A DNA stretch of 64,000 nucleotides from Carpediemonas membranifera (lineage: Eukaryota > Fornicata): positions 310,001 through 374,000 of the forward strand of contig JAHDYR010000008.1 in NCBI GenBank assembly GCA_019828565.1, given 5' to 3'. How positions within the stretch are numbered: the first letter of the stretch is position 1; the number at the start of each line of letters is the position of its first letter. The notes under the pieces were generated by a model. It searched no databases, was not told the DNA's origin, and saw nothing but the letters and a program-made list of their open reading frames with translations. Made by a program: the position numbers and the translations under genes. Positions 9,615 to 18,450 of this stretch are shown here, piece after piece.

Positions 9615-10858
9615 TTAATGATAGCGAGGAAGAGCACCTCTCTGGGAGTCGTAGTGGAAAGGAGATTGCTCCATCTGATCTGAAGTTGCATCGAAGGTGC
9701 ACCAAAGGATGTTCTCGCTGGCGCTCTTATCTCGGTGAGAGAGATTGAGAAGTATGTCTGCTCGGGAGCCGACGTAGCCGTTCAACGCGCCATGGAGCTC
9801 CCTCGCACGCGGGATTCTGGCAGAGCATGGTGCGGTGTGTGTGCACCACGCGTCTGAAGTGTGCTTTGCAGTATGGGCACACGATGGAAGTGCGGAATTC
9901 GGAGACCATCGTGACAGTCACGACGACGTTGTGCCGGAGCATGATGCCAGGAAGAGCTCGAGCAAAGTGGCGGTACGGAGCACACGAGGGAGTGCTGGCG
10001 GAACCGAACAGTGCAGCCCCATACGCGACGGTGAATGGGCTCCGGGGGGCGCCCGCCGAGATCATCCAGGAGTTGACGTCCAGCCCGGGTGAAGTGCTTC
10101 AGGCGCAGACAGTGATTGGCAAAAGTCGCACGGCGGAAACACTTTCTCGTCCCCTCGTTGATGATCTGAACGATGTTCTCATGGACAAACCTAATCGACT
10201 GTTTGAGAGCCTCTAGACTTGTCGTTTTGAACGATGCTGCGCTCATATTCACACGGAAAGAGGGGGTGGCAGTGTAGCCACACTTAGCGAGCACGCCAGA
10301 TACACTCTGCCCGTCTGGGCGGCGGATCGTGTAGCCGCCCAGCGACCGAGCACCAGGGTCGAAGCCCATGCGAGCTTGAATGTCCGGGGCAGGAGTAGCC
10401 TCGGCGTCATCCTGACCGAGCCGAGCCCGCTTGTTGCTGCTACCCTTTTTGTACGTGGGCCGGTCAGCCACCCGACCGCCACGGTATTTCTCGCGACCCA
10501 CCCAAACCGTCACAGCAACAGAGACCCCGTCTATCGTCACAGAGAGCACTCTGCGGAGCTTGGTGATGTCGCCGTGATCACGCTCGTATTCAGCCACCTG
10601 CTCGTCGGTCAAATTCTTGGTTGCTGACCAATTCACGTGCACACGGAGGCGCCTCTTCATCGCTGGGGTGAGCGCTGTTACTCCGCGGCAATGGACGACA
10701 GATGAGCGCGTAACAGACGAGCACAGACGCGAAAGAAGACAGCAGCGTTCGACACAGACGATGGACGGCAGACGACGCATCTTTTTGTGCAGACCGACGA
10801 CTGAAAGCACGACAGCCCGATCGTACAGACGAGGGCTGAAGTGGGTGAGTGGAGGTAG
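9615..10858 (-). pseudogene. Fanzor (eukaryotic TnpB-like) nuclease, decayed copy 1
   Basis: Fanzors are RNA-guided RuvC-type DNA nucleases related to IS605 TnpB. Seen here on the minus strand: RuvC-I motif GFDPGARSLGGYTIRR; then, in a second frame, AYGAALFGSAS and the EFRTSIVCPYC block with the zinc-ribbon start; the second Cys pair (LCQNPACEG); and, in a third frame, the RuvC-III motif SHRDKSASENIL, ending at the TAA at 9615-9617. Known biology: Fanzors use an alternative glutamate just before the zinc ribbon, and the E of EFRTS fits. Two frame changes break the gene, one near 10045-10055 at a C6 run and one near 9745-9775. The N-terminal region seen in copy 2 is missing. It cannot encode a complete enzyme as assembled. 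Confidence 0.8.
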
Positions 10859-10888
10859 TGTGCTGCGCAGGATTAGAATTGTTGAGTC
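10859..10888. repeat. Right 30-base direct repeat of Fanzor copy 1
   Basis: Exact partner of 9471-9500. An open reading frame on the minus strand crosses it into flanking DNA up to 11041, but that extension has no protein family likeness. Confidence 0.9.
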
Positions 10889-11145
10889 TAAAAACAAGAA
10901 ACTAGTTTCTGCTGGAGCGAGAACCAAGATCCCGCCCAGAACCGTCGCTCTTACCATCGCCGACGCCCTCATGTCCGCTACCCTTCTGGTGTACGACAGG
11001 TGGGCCGTCAGACTGAACCTGTGCAGTCCTCTGGAGTTCATCCCAGGGGGGTCGACAGCCTAAGTCACCTTTACATGAATCCTCCACATAAACCCTCTGA
11101 ACACCAGTTCCCACTCACTAAACTGCACTCAAGACGACAACCGCG

Positions 11146-12744
11146 ATGGTCTCGATCACAGGACAGTTTCGAGCCCAAGAAGAACGATACAAGAAACGCA
11201 TAGCAGAATTGAAAGACTGGCTAACGGCGAAGAAGGTAGAAAGCGTCCAAATCGAGGACTACGTAGCTGCAGACCGCTGCAAACGAGCGCTGCTAAAGAT
11301 GGAGGAACTTGGAGACAACCTATTGCGTCTTCATGAGATGAAAGTCTCTGCTACCATCAACGAGGACTACGATTCGGCCCAAGAGATGAGCCTTGCCTCC
11401 CGAGAAATTTCCGACTACTTCTCTCGCCCCAACGAGGAGCTGCTGGTCTCCCTCAGCAAGGTGCAGACCACCCCCATTGTCGATGAACCCGAGCCAGTCC
11501 AGCAGCCTGCCGCCCGGACCCCCACCCCGCCCCCGCCGGTCTTGGACGACAGACAGACCCAGCCCAGCCAAGCGAGGGAGACATACGAGCCCGAGCCTGT
11601 ATACGAGGCAGTACGGGAGCCTACGCCCAAGGTGCCTTCCCGCGGCCCCACGCCAGCCCCAGTCAAGCCAGTAGCCCAGCCTGCCCCGGCAGTGTCTGAC
11701 CCCTTTGCCTCAAAGCGGATCACAGAAGATACCCCGATCATGCCGAAGACGAACCCAGCCTCCATATACGGCCCACATACCGGCACAACCGGCCTCGCCC
11801 ACGACGACATGCCCGTGGGCGGCGGGTCGGGTCCGTCCATCGCAGAATACGCCGAGGACGAGCCCCAGGCGGAGGAGGAGGACGAGGCGCCGCCACCCAT
11901 CCCCACGCGCGAGTCGAACAAAGAGGATGTCATGTTTATGCAGGGTTTCTTCGGCGAGGACTTCGTGCGGCGTCTGCTGTCGGCCAAGCACAGGCTTGGT
12001 CTGGTCGCCCAGATCGTCGAGGCGTTCGAGCTCAGGGTGGTCGATCGCCCAGAAGAGTGTGCCAGGGTGACGTCGTATCTCTTCGCACGACTGCTCAAGG
12101 ACAGCAACGCCAAGATTGTCACCAAGAGCAACGAGGCATTCACCGCAGTGTTGGATCTCCTGATCGAGCACGAGATTGACCTTGGCACACTCCGGCCGGT
12201 CGTGGAAGTGTGCGCGTCTCGCCTTGCCGACCGTCAGAAGATTGCACGCGACACAATGGAGCTGATCCTTGTGGTCCTATCCGGAGTCATCGGAGTCCAC
12301 AATATTTTCCCAATCGTATCAAATCTGAAGAAGACGAAGAATCAAAAGGCTTGGGGCAACCATGCCGTCCTGGTCTACGAGCTGATCAAGGACGTCACCC
12401 TTTCCCTCGACGGCGCCAACAACAGCGTGAGTGTGAAGGTCCTCGATCCCTTCGTGACCCAGCTGCTGACCTCAACAGACCCGGATGCCCGGGCGGCAGC
12501 GATCGATATACTTTGTTTCGTGTATCTCCTGCCCGACCGTAACGCCGTGGTACGTCACATCCAGAGCATGACGAGCAAGGTTACTAACCGGCCACTGCTG
12601 AACACCATTGCGAGTCGGCTGAGCGAGGTGCTGACGTCGATGCCCGACGACACCCCGCCCGACCAGCTCCCGCCGAGCATGGGCGTGGTGGAGCACAGGT
12701 CGGAGAGCGAGGCCAAGGTTTATAAGCTTTGTGTGGTTGGATGA
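11146..12744 (+). CDS. CEP104-like: CEP104/FAP256-like protein with TOG domain
   Basis: 532 residues. The N-terminal coiled coil (about 8-90) holds two UVR-like charged motifs (VQIEDYVAADRCKRALLKM, INEDYDSAQEM) like the DYxxAKRLK motifs of CEP104. A Pro/Thr-rich linker (about 115-265) follows, then a helical-repeat TOG-type domain (about 275-505: FFGEDFVRRLLSAKHRLG, AKIVTKSNEAFTAVLDLL). CEP104 binds tubulin and sits at ciliary and centriolar tips. The animal protein's N-terminal beta-sandwich and C-terminal zinc fingers are absent, so this could be a shortened orthologue or another TOG protein. It lies between the two Fanzor elements, 257 bases from copy 1. Confidence 0.7.
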   Translation: MVSITGQFRAQEERYKKRIAELKDWLTAKKVESVQIEDYVAADRCKRALLKMEELGDNLLRLHEMKVSATINEDYDSAQEMSLASREISDYFSRPNEELLVSLSKVQTTPIVDEPEPVQQPAARTPTPPPPVLDDRQTQPSQARETYEPEPVYEAVREPTPKVPSRGPTPAPVKPVAQPAPAVSDPFASKRITEDTPIMPKTNPASIYGPHTGTTGLAHDDMPVGGGSGPSIAEYAEDEPQAEEEDEAPPPIPTRESNKEDVMFMQGFFGEDFVRRLLSAKHRLGLVAQIVEAFELRVVDRPEECARVTSYLFARLLKDSNAKIVTKSNEAFTAVLDLLIEHEIDLGTLRPVVEVCASRLADRQKIARDTMELILVVLSGVIGVHNIFPIVSNLKKTKNQKAWGNHAVLVYELIKDVTLSLDGANNSVSVKVLDPFVTQLLTSTDPDARAAAIDILCFVYLLPDRNAVVRHIQSMTSKVTNRPLLNTIASRLSEVLTSMPDDTPPDQLPPSMGVVEHRSESEAKVYKLCVVG

Positions 12745-12923
12745 GGGGCGGGGGTGCATATTATGGTAAATTGTTTATGTCAACAAAGTGAATGTCGTAA
12801 ACGGCAGACGTCACGAGGATGCTCTTGGGATTGTTACCACAGCCGGGTGGCCGCATGGCCGGAGTGAGTCTGCCTATTGGCACATGTAGGGCTGTGATGG
12901 GGCTGTTTGCCATGTTTTCCATG

Positions 12924-12945
12924 TGAAGTATCATAGAGTGCACAG
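12924..12945. repeat. 22-base direct repeat, left end of Fanzor copy 2
   Basis: Identical to 15333-15354 and to 28966-28987. With two or three more bases upstream (ATG) it also matches the 28966 copy, so the three copies share a common ancestor sequence rather than chance similarity. Confidence 0.9.
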
Positions 12946-12962
12946 CACTGCGTCTCTCCACT

Positions 12963-14948
12963 TCAATTAGCTTGCCCGGAGGCGAAGACTAGCCGCTGGT
13001 TAGCCGTAATTGGTGTATTGGGGTTATAGTTGGGAAGACGGGCTGGATTTCTGAAAGCACTGGCTTGATACTGTGCATCCGTCATGAGGCCGCAATCCAA
13101 GATGTTCTGTGCAGCAGTCTTGTCTCTGTGGGAGAGATTGAGTTAAGTGGTGGTGGTAGGATCGGAATTGAGGCGTTGCTGTCTGTACCATGGAGCACCT
13201 TGACAATTCGGGTTGTGGCATCGCATCGTGCGCCTCGTGTAGCGAGTTCTACGGAACCTCGCGCGGCAGAGGGGGCAGACGAGTGAGGTTCAGAACTTGT
13301 TAGTCATCCGCACTTCAGCAGTGATGTTGAAAGCTCTCATGATGTGTGCTAGTAAGGTAGCAAAGCGACCATACGGCGCGCATGGATGCACCCGACGGGG
13401 CGTCTTGAATCTAGCGCTTCCGTAGAAGACAACCAGCCTGGTGGGGGCTGCCCGGGGAGGGGCAATACTGCGAGGGAGTCGCCGAGGAGTCCATCCTAGG
13501 GTGCGAGCAAGCTGCTCCCCAGCTCTGTGGAAGTGCTTTGGACGCAAGATGTGGTTCGTCAGGCGCACTCTGCGGAAGCTCTTGACCATCCCAGCGTCGA
13601 ATATTTCCTGCTCGTGGAGGAGCACAAACCTAATCGAGTTTTGTAGACTATCTAGATTTGTACTTTTGAATGACGCAGGAGTCATATCGAACGCGAAGCT
13701 GGGGGTCTTGGTGTACCCACACTTCGGGACCACACCGGAGCTGGTGGTGCCATCTGGGTGGCGGATGAAGAATCCACCCAGAGCCCGAGCAACCGGGTCG
13801 AAACCCATGAGGTGGGCATCGGGGTCTGGCGCGGGGCGAGCATCTGCGTCATCCACACCCAGACGCTCCCGAGCCTTTCGCTTCATCGTCGGGTTGCCAC
13901 TGGCACGTCTGTTGACGTATGGCAGAGCACCAACTTGGACCGTGAGGTCCACGGCGACCCCATCTGTCTTGACAGACAGCACCCGACGGATGTTCGGAGG
14001 AAGAGCCTCCAGCTGCTCTCGCGTCATGCGCTCAGTGGCGTGATGCTCCGGGTCGACCCCAAATTGGGCAAGCCAAGCCGGGTTCAGCACGTTGAGAGAA
14101 CAGGGAACGTGCATGAACCCGGGGCGGACCGGAGCCATCGGGACAAGCGGAACAAGTTTGGGGCCCGCCAGCGGCTTGTCACCCGGAAGAGGTGGATGGG
14201 CGGTGTTGAATGCCGCAACCATATCCGTGAGCTCTCCCAGAGCCGCGGAGATCCGCCAGACGCAGGGCAGCGTGAGTAGAACGCCCTCGTCGACTCGTCC
14301 CGGAGTTGAGATCTTTGCAAGGTGCTCATCAACGATCGCCTTGACAGCGCGTTGTTCGGTGCGCAACCGGGTGATGTCGTCCCGGGGCACGTCTGGATCA
14401 CGCTGAGTCAGGGCAGTGTCGACCCGAGTGATGATCTTCGCCAGGCGCCAGCAGTAACCTTCAAGGGCATTGACGAGCGACAGCTTGGTGCTCGTGGCAT
14501 ATTCGCCCAGCCACACGTCGAACTCGCGAGGGCACTGTTGACGAGCTGCCCTGAAGGCGGTGCAGAGGCGGATGATGAACTCGTCATGCCACAGTGGCAT
14601 CTCGGCTATTGAGGTGACAACCTGCCGAACTGCGGCGTATTTTTTCGCGCCCAGGAAGCGGTCGACGAGTGAGTCGGCGGCGAGGTTTCGGTACTCTCCA
14701 CTTCGTCGGTAGGCGACGATAACGATGGCCTGGTGCAGAGCCTGGTCATGCACGGGCAAGGAGAGATTGGCGTGGTGGCAACACGCGGCGATGTATGACA
14801 GAAGGCAAGTGTGAAAGTACTTGGCCTTCGTGAACGAGCAGAGCCTGTTCTCCAATCCGGCGTAGAAGTCCGCGATGAAAGGAATCACGTTTCTACGGTT
14901 ATGGAGAACGGAGGATATGGAGAACTTGACCGTATAGATGCTGGTCAT
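12963..14948 (-). pseudogene. Fanzor nuclease, near full-length copy 2 with two nonsense codons
   Basis: One continuous frame of 662 codons from the ATG at 14948 to the TGA at 12963, interrupted only by TGA at 13290-13292 (codon 553) and TAA at 13143-13145 (codon 602). An unfamiliar helical N-terminal half precedes RuvC-I (MGFDPVARALGGFFIRHPDG, Asp present). Then come LVVFYGSARF, a zinc ribbon (VCPLCRARFRR and MRCHNPNCQG) and RuvC-III (SHRDKTAAQNILDCG). At the place where copy 1 has SEFRTS this copy has N-K-F-stop-T-S: the alternative catalytic Glu is Lys and the Arg codon is TGA. The RNA-guided nuclease is therefore almost certainly dead, though a truncated N-terminal protein could be made. 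The paired upstream RNA is not identifiable. Confidence 0.85.
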
Positions 14949-15332
14949 GCGAAGCTCTGCGTTTTGCGGTGAATGAACCGATCACTTGTTAACAACACAC
15001 ATCAAAGACGACAGACGTTTAATGAACGAGACTATGCAGTGATAATGGCGAGAATTAGAAGAACTGAAGTGTTTTATCTTCAGGCAGCGGCATAGAAGAG
15101 CCCGCTGTGCGATGGAAGGCCATGGTGATGATTGCAAGGACGTCATGATCAAGACCCCGAAATCCGACAAGCGGAAGAGAGCGGATGGAAGTAAGATGGG
15201 GTAGACGATAGGTGGGAAGCTAGTTGCTTGGCGAGAGGACTGGAGAAGCACTGATTGATGACCCCCGACGATGATGACTGACTATCGAAATATCACTCTC
15301 AAGAAGAAGGAAGGGAGAGCGGGAAGGGGTAA
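14949..15332. other. Upstream region of Fanzor copy 2
   Basis: About 385 bases between the Fanzor ATG and the right direct repeat; presumably the Fanzor promoter and 5' UTR. No ORF or RNA gene is convincing. Confidence 0.35.
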
Positions 15333-15395
15333 TGAAGTATCATAGAGTGCACAGTGCAAGCAGTAAAGTAAGACTCTTGTTGTATCGAGTCCTCA
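15333..15395. repeat. 63-base sequence shared with 28966-29028
   Basis: 62 of 63 bases match 28966-29028, with the one mismatch at 15390. Its first 22 bases are the right direct repeat of Fanzor copy 2. It sits 39 bases before the ATG of the 15435 gene; the other copy ends 2 bases before an ATG. It could be a shared promoter/5' UTR or part of a dispersed repeat. Confidence 0.85.
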
Positions 15396-15434
15396 CCATG
15401 ATCGATCGCAGGATAGTGGCAGTGAAGTTTGGGC

Positions 15435-16871
15435 ATGAGCGAGGACGACGACGATCTCTTCGCGAAGCTCATACACAGTGTGGATGACGAGGAGTTGAGC
15501 TTTATAGACGACTATGACGATGTCGGTGGCTACTACAATATTTCCGAACGAATGCTCCCGCCAGTTGATCCTTTCTTTGCTGCGGGGACATTTCCGAACG
15601 CAGAGCCCCTTGGACATGATCAAGCCCATTCATTTTTCCAATCCAATCCGCCACAGTTGCCATCTCCCTCCTTCAGGATGGACTTTGGCGCGCCATCTTG
15701 GAGCCCCGCGAGCTCCGCCCCCGTGCCGCCGTCCGAGCCGGATCCGGCACCTGCTCAGCCTGCAGACAAGCCACCTACAGACTCGAAGCCGAAGGATCCC
15801 GCCCCTGCAACAAGGGAGAGGTCGAAGTCCCACTCCAAGCCCAGGGCCCCGTCGACCCAGACCAGCCCGGCCTCGTTCGCATACGAGGACCCTGACCTCA
15901 CGATGCCAGACATCCCCAAGCTCGACATAGCGACGTATACTCCTGGTCTGGGCAAGAAGCAGGTGTCCAGGTTGAGGAGACGGCGCCATGACCGAGACGA
16001 TACGCCGGCCAAGGGCAAGGAGAGCAACGTAGAGGCCAACGATAGACCCACCCCGCCCGCTGTGGCGACGTCTATCCCCATTGCCGAGCTGAGCCTTGAG
16101 TTCCCCCTCTGTCTTGGGGCGTTCAGACGGCTGCTGGAGGTACTGTTCGTGGGGGCCGGTGCGGGTCTGCTAATCGGCTCACAGATACTCTCGACGCTCA
16201 TGGACGTCCACCGCAGCGCCCTCCGTGGGCTTATAGTGCACTGGGTCCATGTGACGAGCCTGCTTGCCCTAGCTCTCGGCCTGCCCGTTCTAGTGAGGCT
16301 GGACGAGGCGCTGCTGCCCCTAGTCCTGCTGTACATCAGCGTCTTCACCCTCTGCCCCACCGCGGCCCCGCTGACGGGTCGGACCGTTCTCACCAACATC
16401 CGACACCGCTGGCTTTATCTCACAGTCACCCTCGCGGTCATAGGCGTGCTTAGGACACCTCTCATCACCTGGCTGGGCCTAGTGGCCGAGTTCAACGCTC
16501 CCCTGCGAATGTGCACGGCGTACATGGTGCTCATTTTCCACACGGGCCTGACGTTCTGCATGCCAGTCGTGATCCACTGGCTCATCGTCTCGGTCCTATC
16601 CATCCTGGGAGGCGGGTCGACCCTCGTGCTGTACGTGGTCGCCCTCACCATAGTCATCTCATCCACCAGCGCCGCCTTCTGTGCTGCTGAGGGGTCTATT
16701 GTCGGCCCGGCTCTCCCCAAGGGAGCCAAGCTGGACCCCGGGAAACCAGGGGTGGCACTGGCTATGTCGGGGGACCTTACCAAGAAGGCAGAGGTCGAGG
16801 CCACTGTGCATGTGACCAAGAGGAAGAGGCCGCCCTCTCTCAAGCCGAGGCGTGGTCGGCGGGGCCGGTGA
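15435..16871 (+). CDS. Unrecognised multi-pass membrane protein with disordered acidic/proline-rich N-terminus
   Basis: 478 residues from the ATG at 15435 (MSEDDDDLFAKLIHSVDDEE). Residues 1-40 are acidic, about 40-220 are rich in Pro, Ser and charge and end with a basic patch (VSRLRRRRHDRDD). From about residue 230 to 415 there are six or seven hydrophobic helices (for example LFVGAGAGLLIGSQIL, VTSLLALALGLPVLV, LTFCMPVVIHWLIVSVLSIL). The tail is highly basic (VTKRKRPPSLKPRRGRRGR). No transporter or channel signature is visible, so no function is given. Topology suggests a large cytosolic N-terminus. Its promoter region contains the 63-base repeat. Confidence 0.8.
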   Translation: MSEDDDDLFAKLIHSVDDEELSFIDDYDDVGGYYNISERMLPPVDPFFAAGTFPNAEPLGHDQAHSFFQSNPPQLPSPSFRMDFGAPSWSPASSAPVPPSEPDPAPAQPADKPPTDSKPKDPAPATRERSKSHSKPRAPSTQTSPASFAYEDPDLTMPDIPKLDIATYTPGLGKKQVSRLRRRRHDRDDTPAKGKESNVEANDRPTPPAVATSIPIAELSLEFPLCLGAFRRLLEVLFVGAGAGLLIGSQILSTLMDVHRSALRGLIVHWVHVTSLLALALGLPVLVRLDEALLPLVLLYISVFTLCPTAAPLTGRTVLTNIRHRWLYLTVTLAVIGVLRTPLITWLGLVAEFNAPLRMCTAYMVLIFHTGLTFCMPVVIHWLIVSVLSILGGGSTLVLYVVALTIVISSTSAAFCAAEGSIVGPALPKGAKLDPGKPGVALAMSGDLTKKAEVEATVHVTKRKRPPSLKPRRGRRGR

Positions 16872-17047
16872 GTCTGTACTAAATATCTCTCGCGGTGTCG
16901 GTAATGAGGGAGTGCGGTAGGATACACGCGCTACTGGTTATCGTCAGTCGCCCAGCGGCCATGGTATCCCTGATATCTGGCAGAACCTGGAAATTTTGCA
17001 AATTCCCAACTGTGCATTTTAGGAAACGGGTGAACGATATTTGCCCA

Positions 17048-18256
17048 ATGAGCGAGACTGATAGCCATCCTCGGGTAGAAAATGAGCAGTCTTCGGACCA
17101 TCCTCGTGCTGAGATTGAGCAATACCTGGAGCAGTACAACGTAGAGCGGATCTTCCAGACGCTGGTGGCCAAGGTCATCGAGAACAGGCCCCAGAACGTA
17201 GTATCATTCCTTCTTGATCAGCTCAACGAGCTTTTCATGTCTGAGCTGATTGAGGACGGTAACAAATCCGATGAAAACGAAGACGTCGACGTTGTTGGCG
17301 CCACTACACACAAGCCGCGTCCCCGTCAGCGCCGTGGCGCCGTCTCAGGCCCCACCCGCACGAAGGACGACGATGAAGAGACCAAGACCCGCGAGAAGGT
17401 GCCTAAGTCCGACGAGCAGATGCAGATGATCGACAAGGCCCTCATGCGGAACTGCCTCTCCTCCTTCCTCGATGCCGAGCAGCGCCAGGAGGTCGCCGAG
17501 TACATGCACATGGTCGAGGCCGCCGAGGACGAGGTCATCATCCGCCAGGGTGAGTTCGGCGACACGTTCTACATTTTGGAGTCTGGCGAGTGCGAGATCT
17601 TCGTCGCTAAGAAGTCCGAGGAGACGACCGCGGAGGACTCCGAGTCTGAGCTCGACCCCGACGCCGAGGAGATGCCCGAGCCCGCTGCCGGCCAGCCCGC
17701 CGACTTCGGTACGATGGTCTACCGCCCCGTGCCTGGCGACTCTTTCGGCGAGCTCGCATTGATGTATGCCGCCCCTAGAGCTGCCACGATCGTAGCAAAG
17801 ACGCCGTGCCGACTCTGGGCGATCGAGGGCCACATGTACCAGGCGATGGTGCAGGACACTGTCAAGGAGCGCCGGTCGAAGTACGAGGGCTTCCTTGGTC
17901 AGGTCCCCGTGCTCTCCAACCTCACCCCGTCCGAGCGGTCGACCATATCAGACGCCCTGGTCTCCGTGGAGTACGGCGAGGGCGACGTGATCATCAGGGA
18001 GGGCGAGGTCGGCGACGCTTTCTACTTTATCGAGCGCGGCACAGTCGAGGTGTCCCGGACCATGGATGGTGAGGCCCAGGTCCTCGCACAGCTCGAGGAG
18101 AACAACTTCTTCGGTGAGGCTGCGCTGATCTCGCAGCAGCCGAGGAATGCGACCGTAACTGCTGTGACTGCGGTGAAGTGCGTGTCGCTCGACAGGTCCT
18201 CGTTCTACAGGCTCCTCGGGCCCATCCAGAACATCATCACGCGGAAGTGCTTCTAG
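17048..18256 (+). CDS. PKA-R: cAMP-dependent protein kinase regulatory subunit (type I-like)
   Basis: 402 residues that hold the PKA catalytic subunit inactive until cAMP binds. Order: RIIa-type dimerisation/docking helices (about 22-62, YNVERIFQTLVAKVIENRPQ), an acidic linker, an inhibitor site RRGAVS at 95-100 (Ala at the phospho-site, so pseudosubstrate as in type I), then two cyclic-nucleotide domains. The phosphate-binding cassettes are FGELALMYAAPRAATIVA (233-250) and FGEAALISQQPRNATVTA (355-372); both keep Glu and Arg. CNB-A carries an acidic insert of about 30 residues (190-222). The ATG at 17048 is chosen because upstream in-frame sequence is not family-like. Confidence 0.95.
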   Translation: MSETDSHPRVENEQSSDHPRAEIEQYLEQYNVERIFQTLVAKVIENRPQNVVSFLLDQLNELFMSELIEDGNKSDENEDVDVVGATTHKPRPRQRRGAVSGPTRTKDDDEETKTREKVPKSDEQMQMIDKALMRNCLSSFLDAEQRQEVAEYMHMVEAAEDEVIIRQGEFGDTFYILESGECEIFVAKKSEETTAEDSESELDPDAEEMPEPAAGQPADFGTMVYRPVPGDSFGELALMYAAPRAATIVAKTPCRLWAIEGHMYQAMVQDTVKERRSKYEGFLGQVPVLSNLTPSERSTISDALVSVEYGEGDVIIREGEVGDAFYFIERGTVEVSRTMDGEAQVLAQLEENNFFGEAALISQQPRNATVTAVTAVKCVSLDRSSFYRLLGPIQNIITRKCF

Positions 18257-18450
18257 GGGTATAAAATATTAAGACGCAGTTGTTGTTTAATGGTGAGGAT
18301 CACGGGTTAAAGTGCGTGACCAGACGAACCCAGGAGTAATCGAGGAGGCTAAACCATCAGTGTCAGTGAGGTCTATGCCTACAACTCAGCCACTACTGGC
18401 CAAACCCTGCTGATGGCCATCGATTCAGGTCGATTTCGACTAGCCTTAAC

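Larger units (their letters stand above)
9471..10888 (-). mobile_element. Fanzor-type element, copy 1, bounded by 30-base direct repeats
   Basis: A 30-base sequence beginning TGTGCTGCGCAGGATTAG is identical at 9471-9500 and 10859-10888 and encloses a decayed minus-strand Fanzor gene. No other transposase gene is visible inside. The repeats are far longer than ordinary target duplications, so they may be element ends, a duplicated recognition site, or a product of recombination. A 14-base perfect palindrome (CGCGCTGCAGCGCG, 9581-9594) lies between the gene's stop and the left repeat. Compared with copy 2 this element lacks roughly 300 codons of N-terminal coding sequence. Confidence 0.7.
12924..15354 (-). 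mobile_element. Fanzor-type element, copy 2, bounded by 22-base direct repeats
   Basis: A 22-base sequence (core TATCATAGAGTGCACAG) is identical at 12924-12945 and 15333-15354. Between them lies one minus-strand Fanzor gene whose terminal stop (12963-12965) is only about 18 bases from the left repeat, an arrangement like TnpB/Fanzor genes that run almost to the element's right end. About 385 bases upstream of the gene's ATG (14949-15332) complete the element. No terminal inverted repeats or second gene are evident. Confidence 0.65.

Noticed and set aside
13143-13292. Recoded TGA/TAA in Fanzor copy 2
   Set aside because: Other genes in the window end normally at TGA and TAA and use standard codons; loss of the key Glu at the same place argues for decay.
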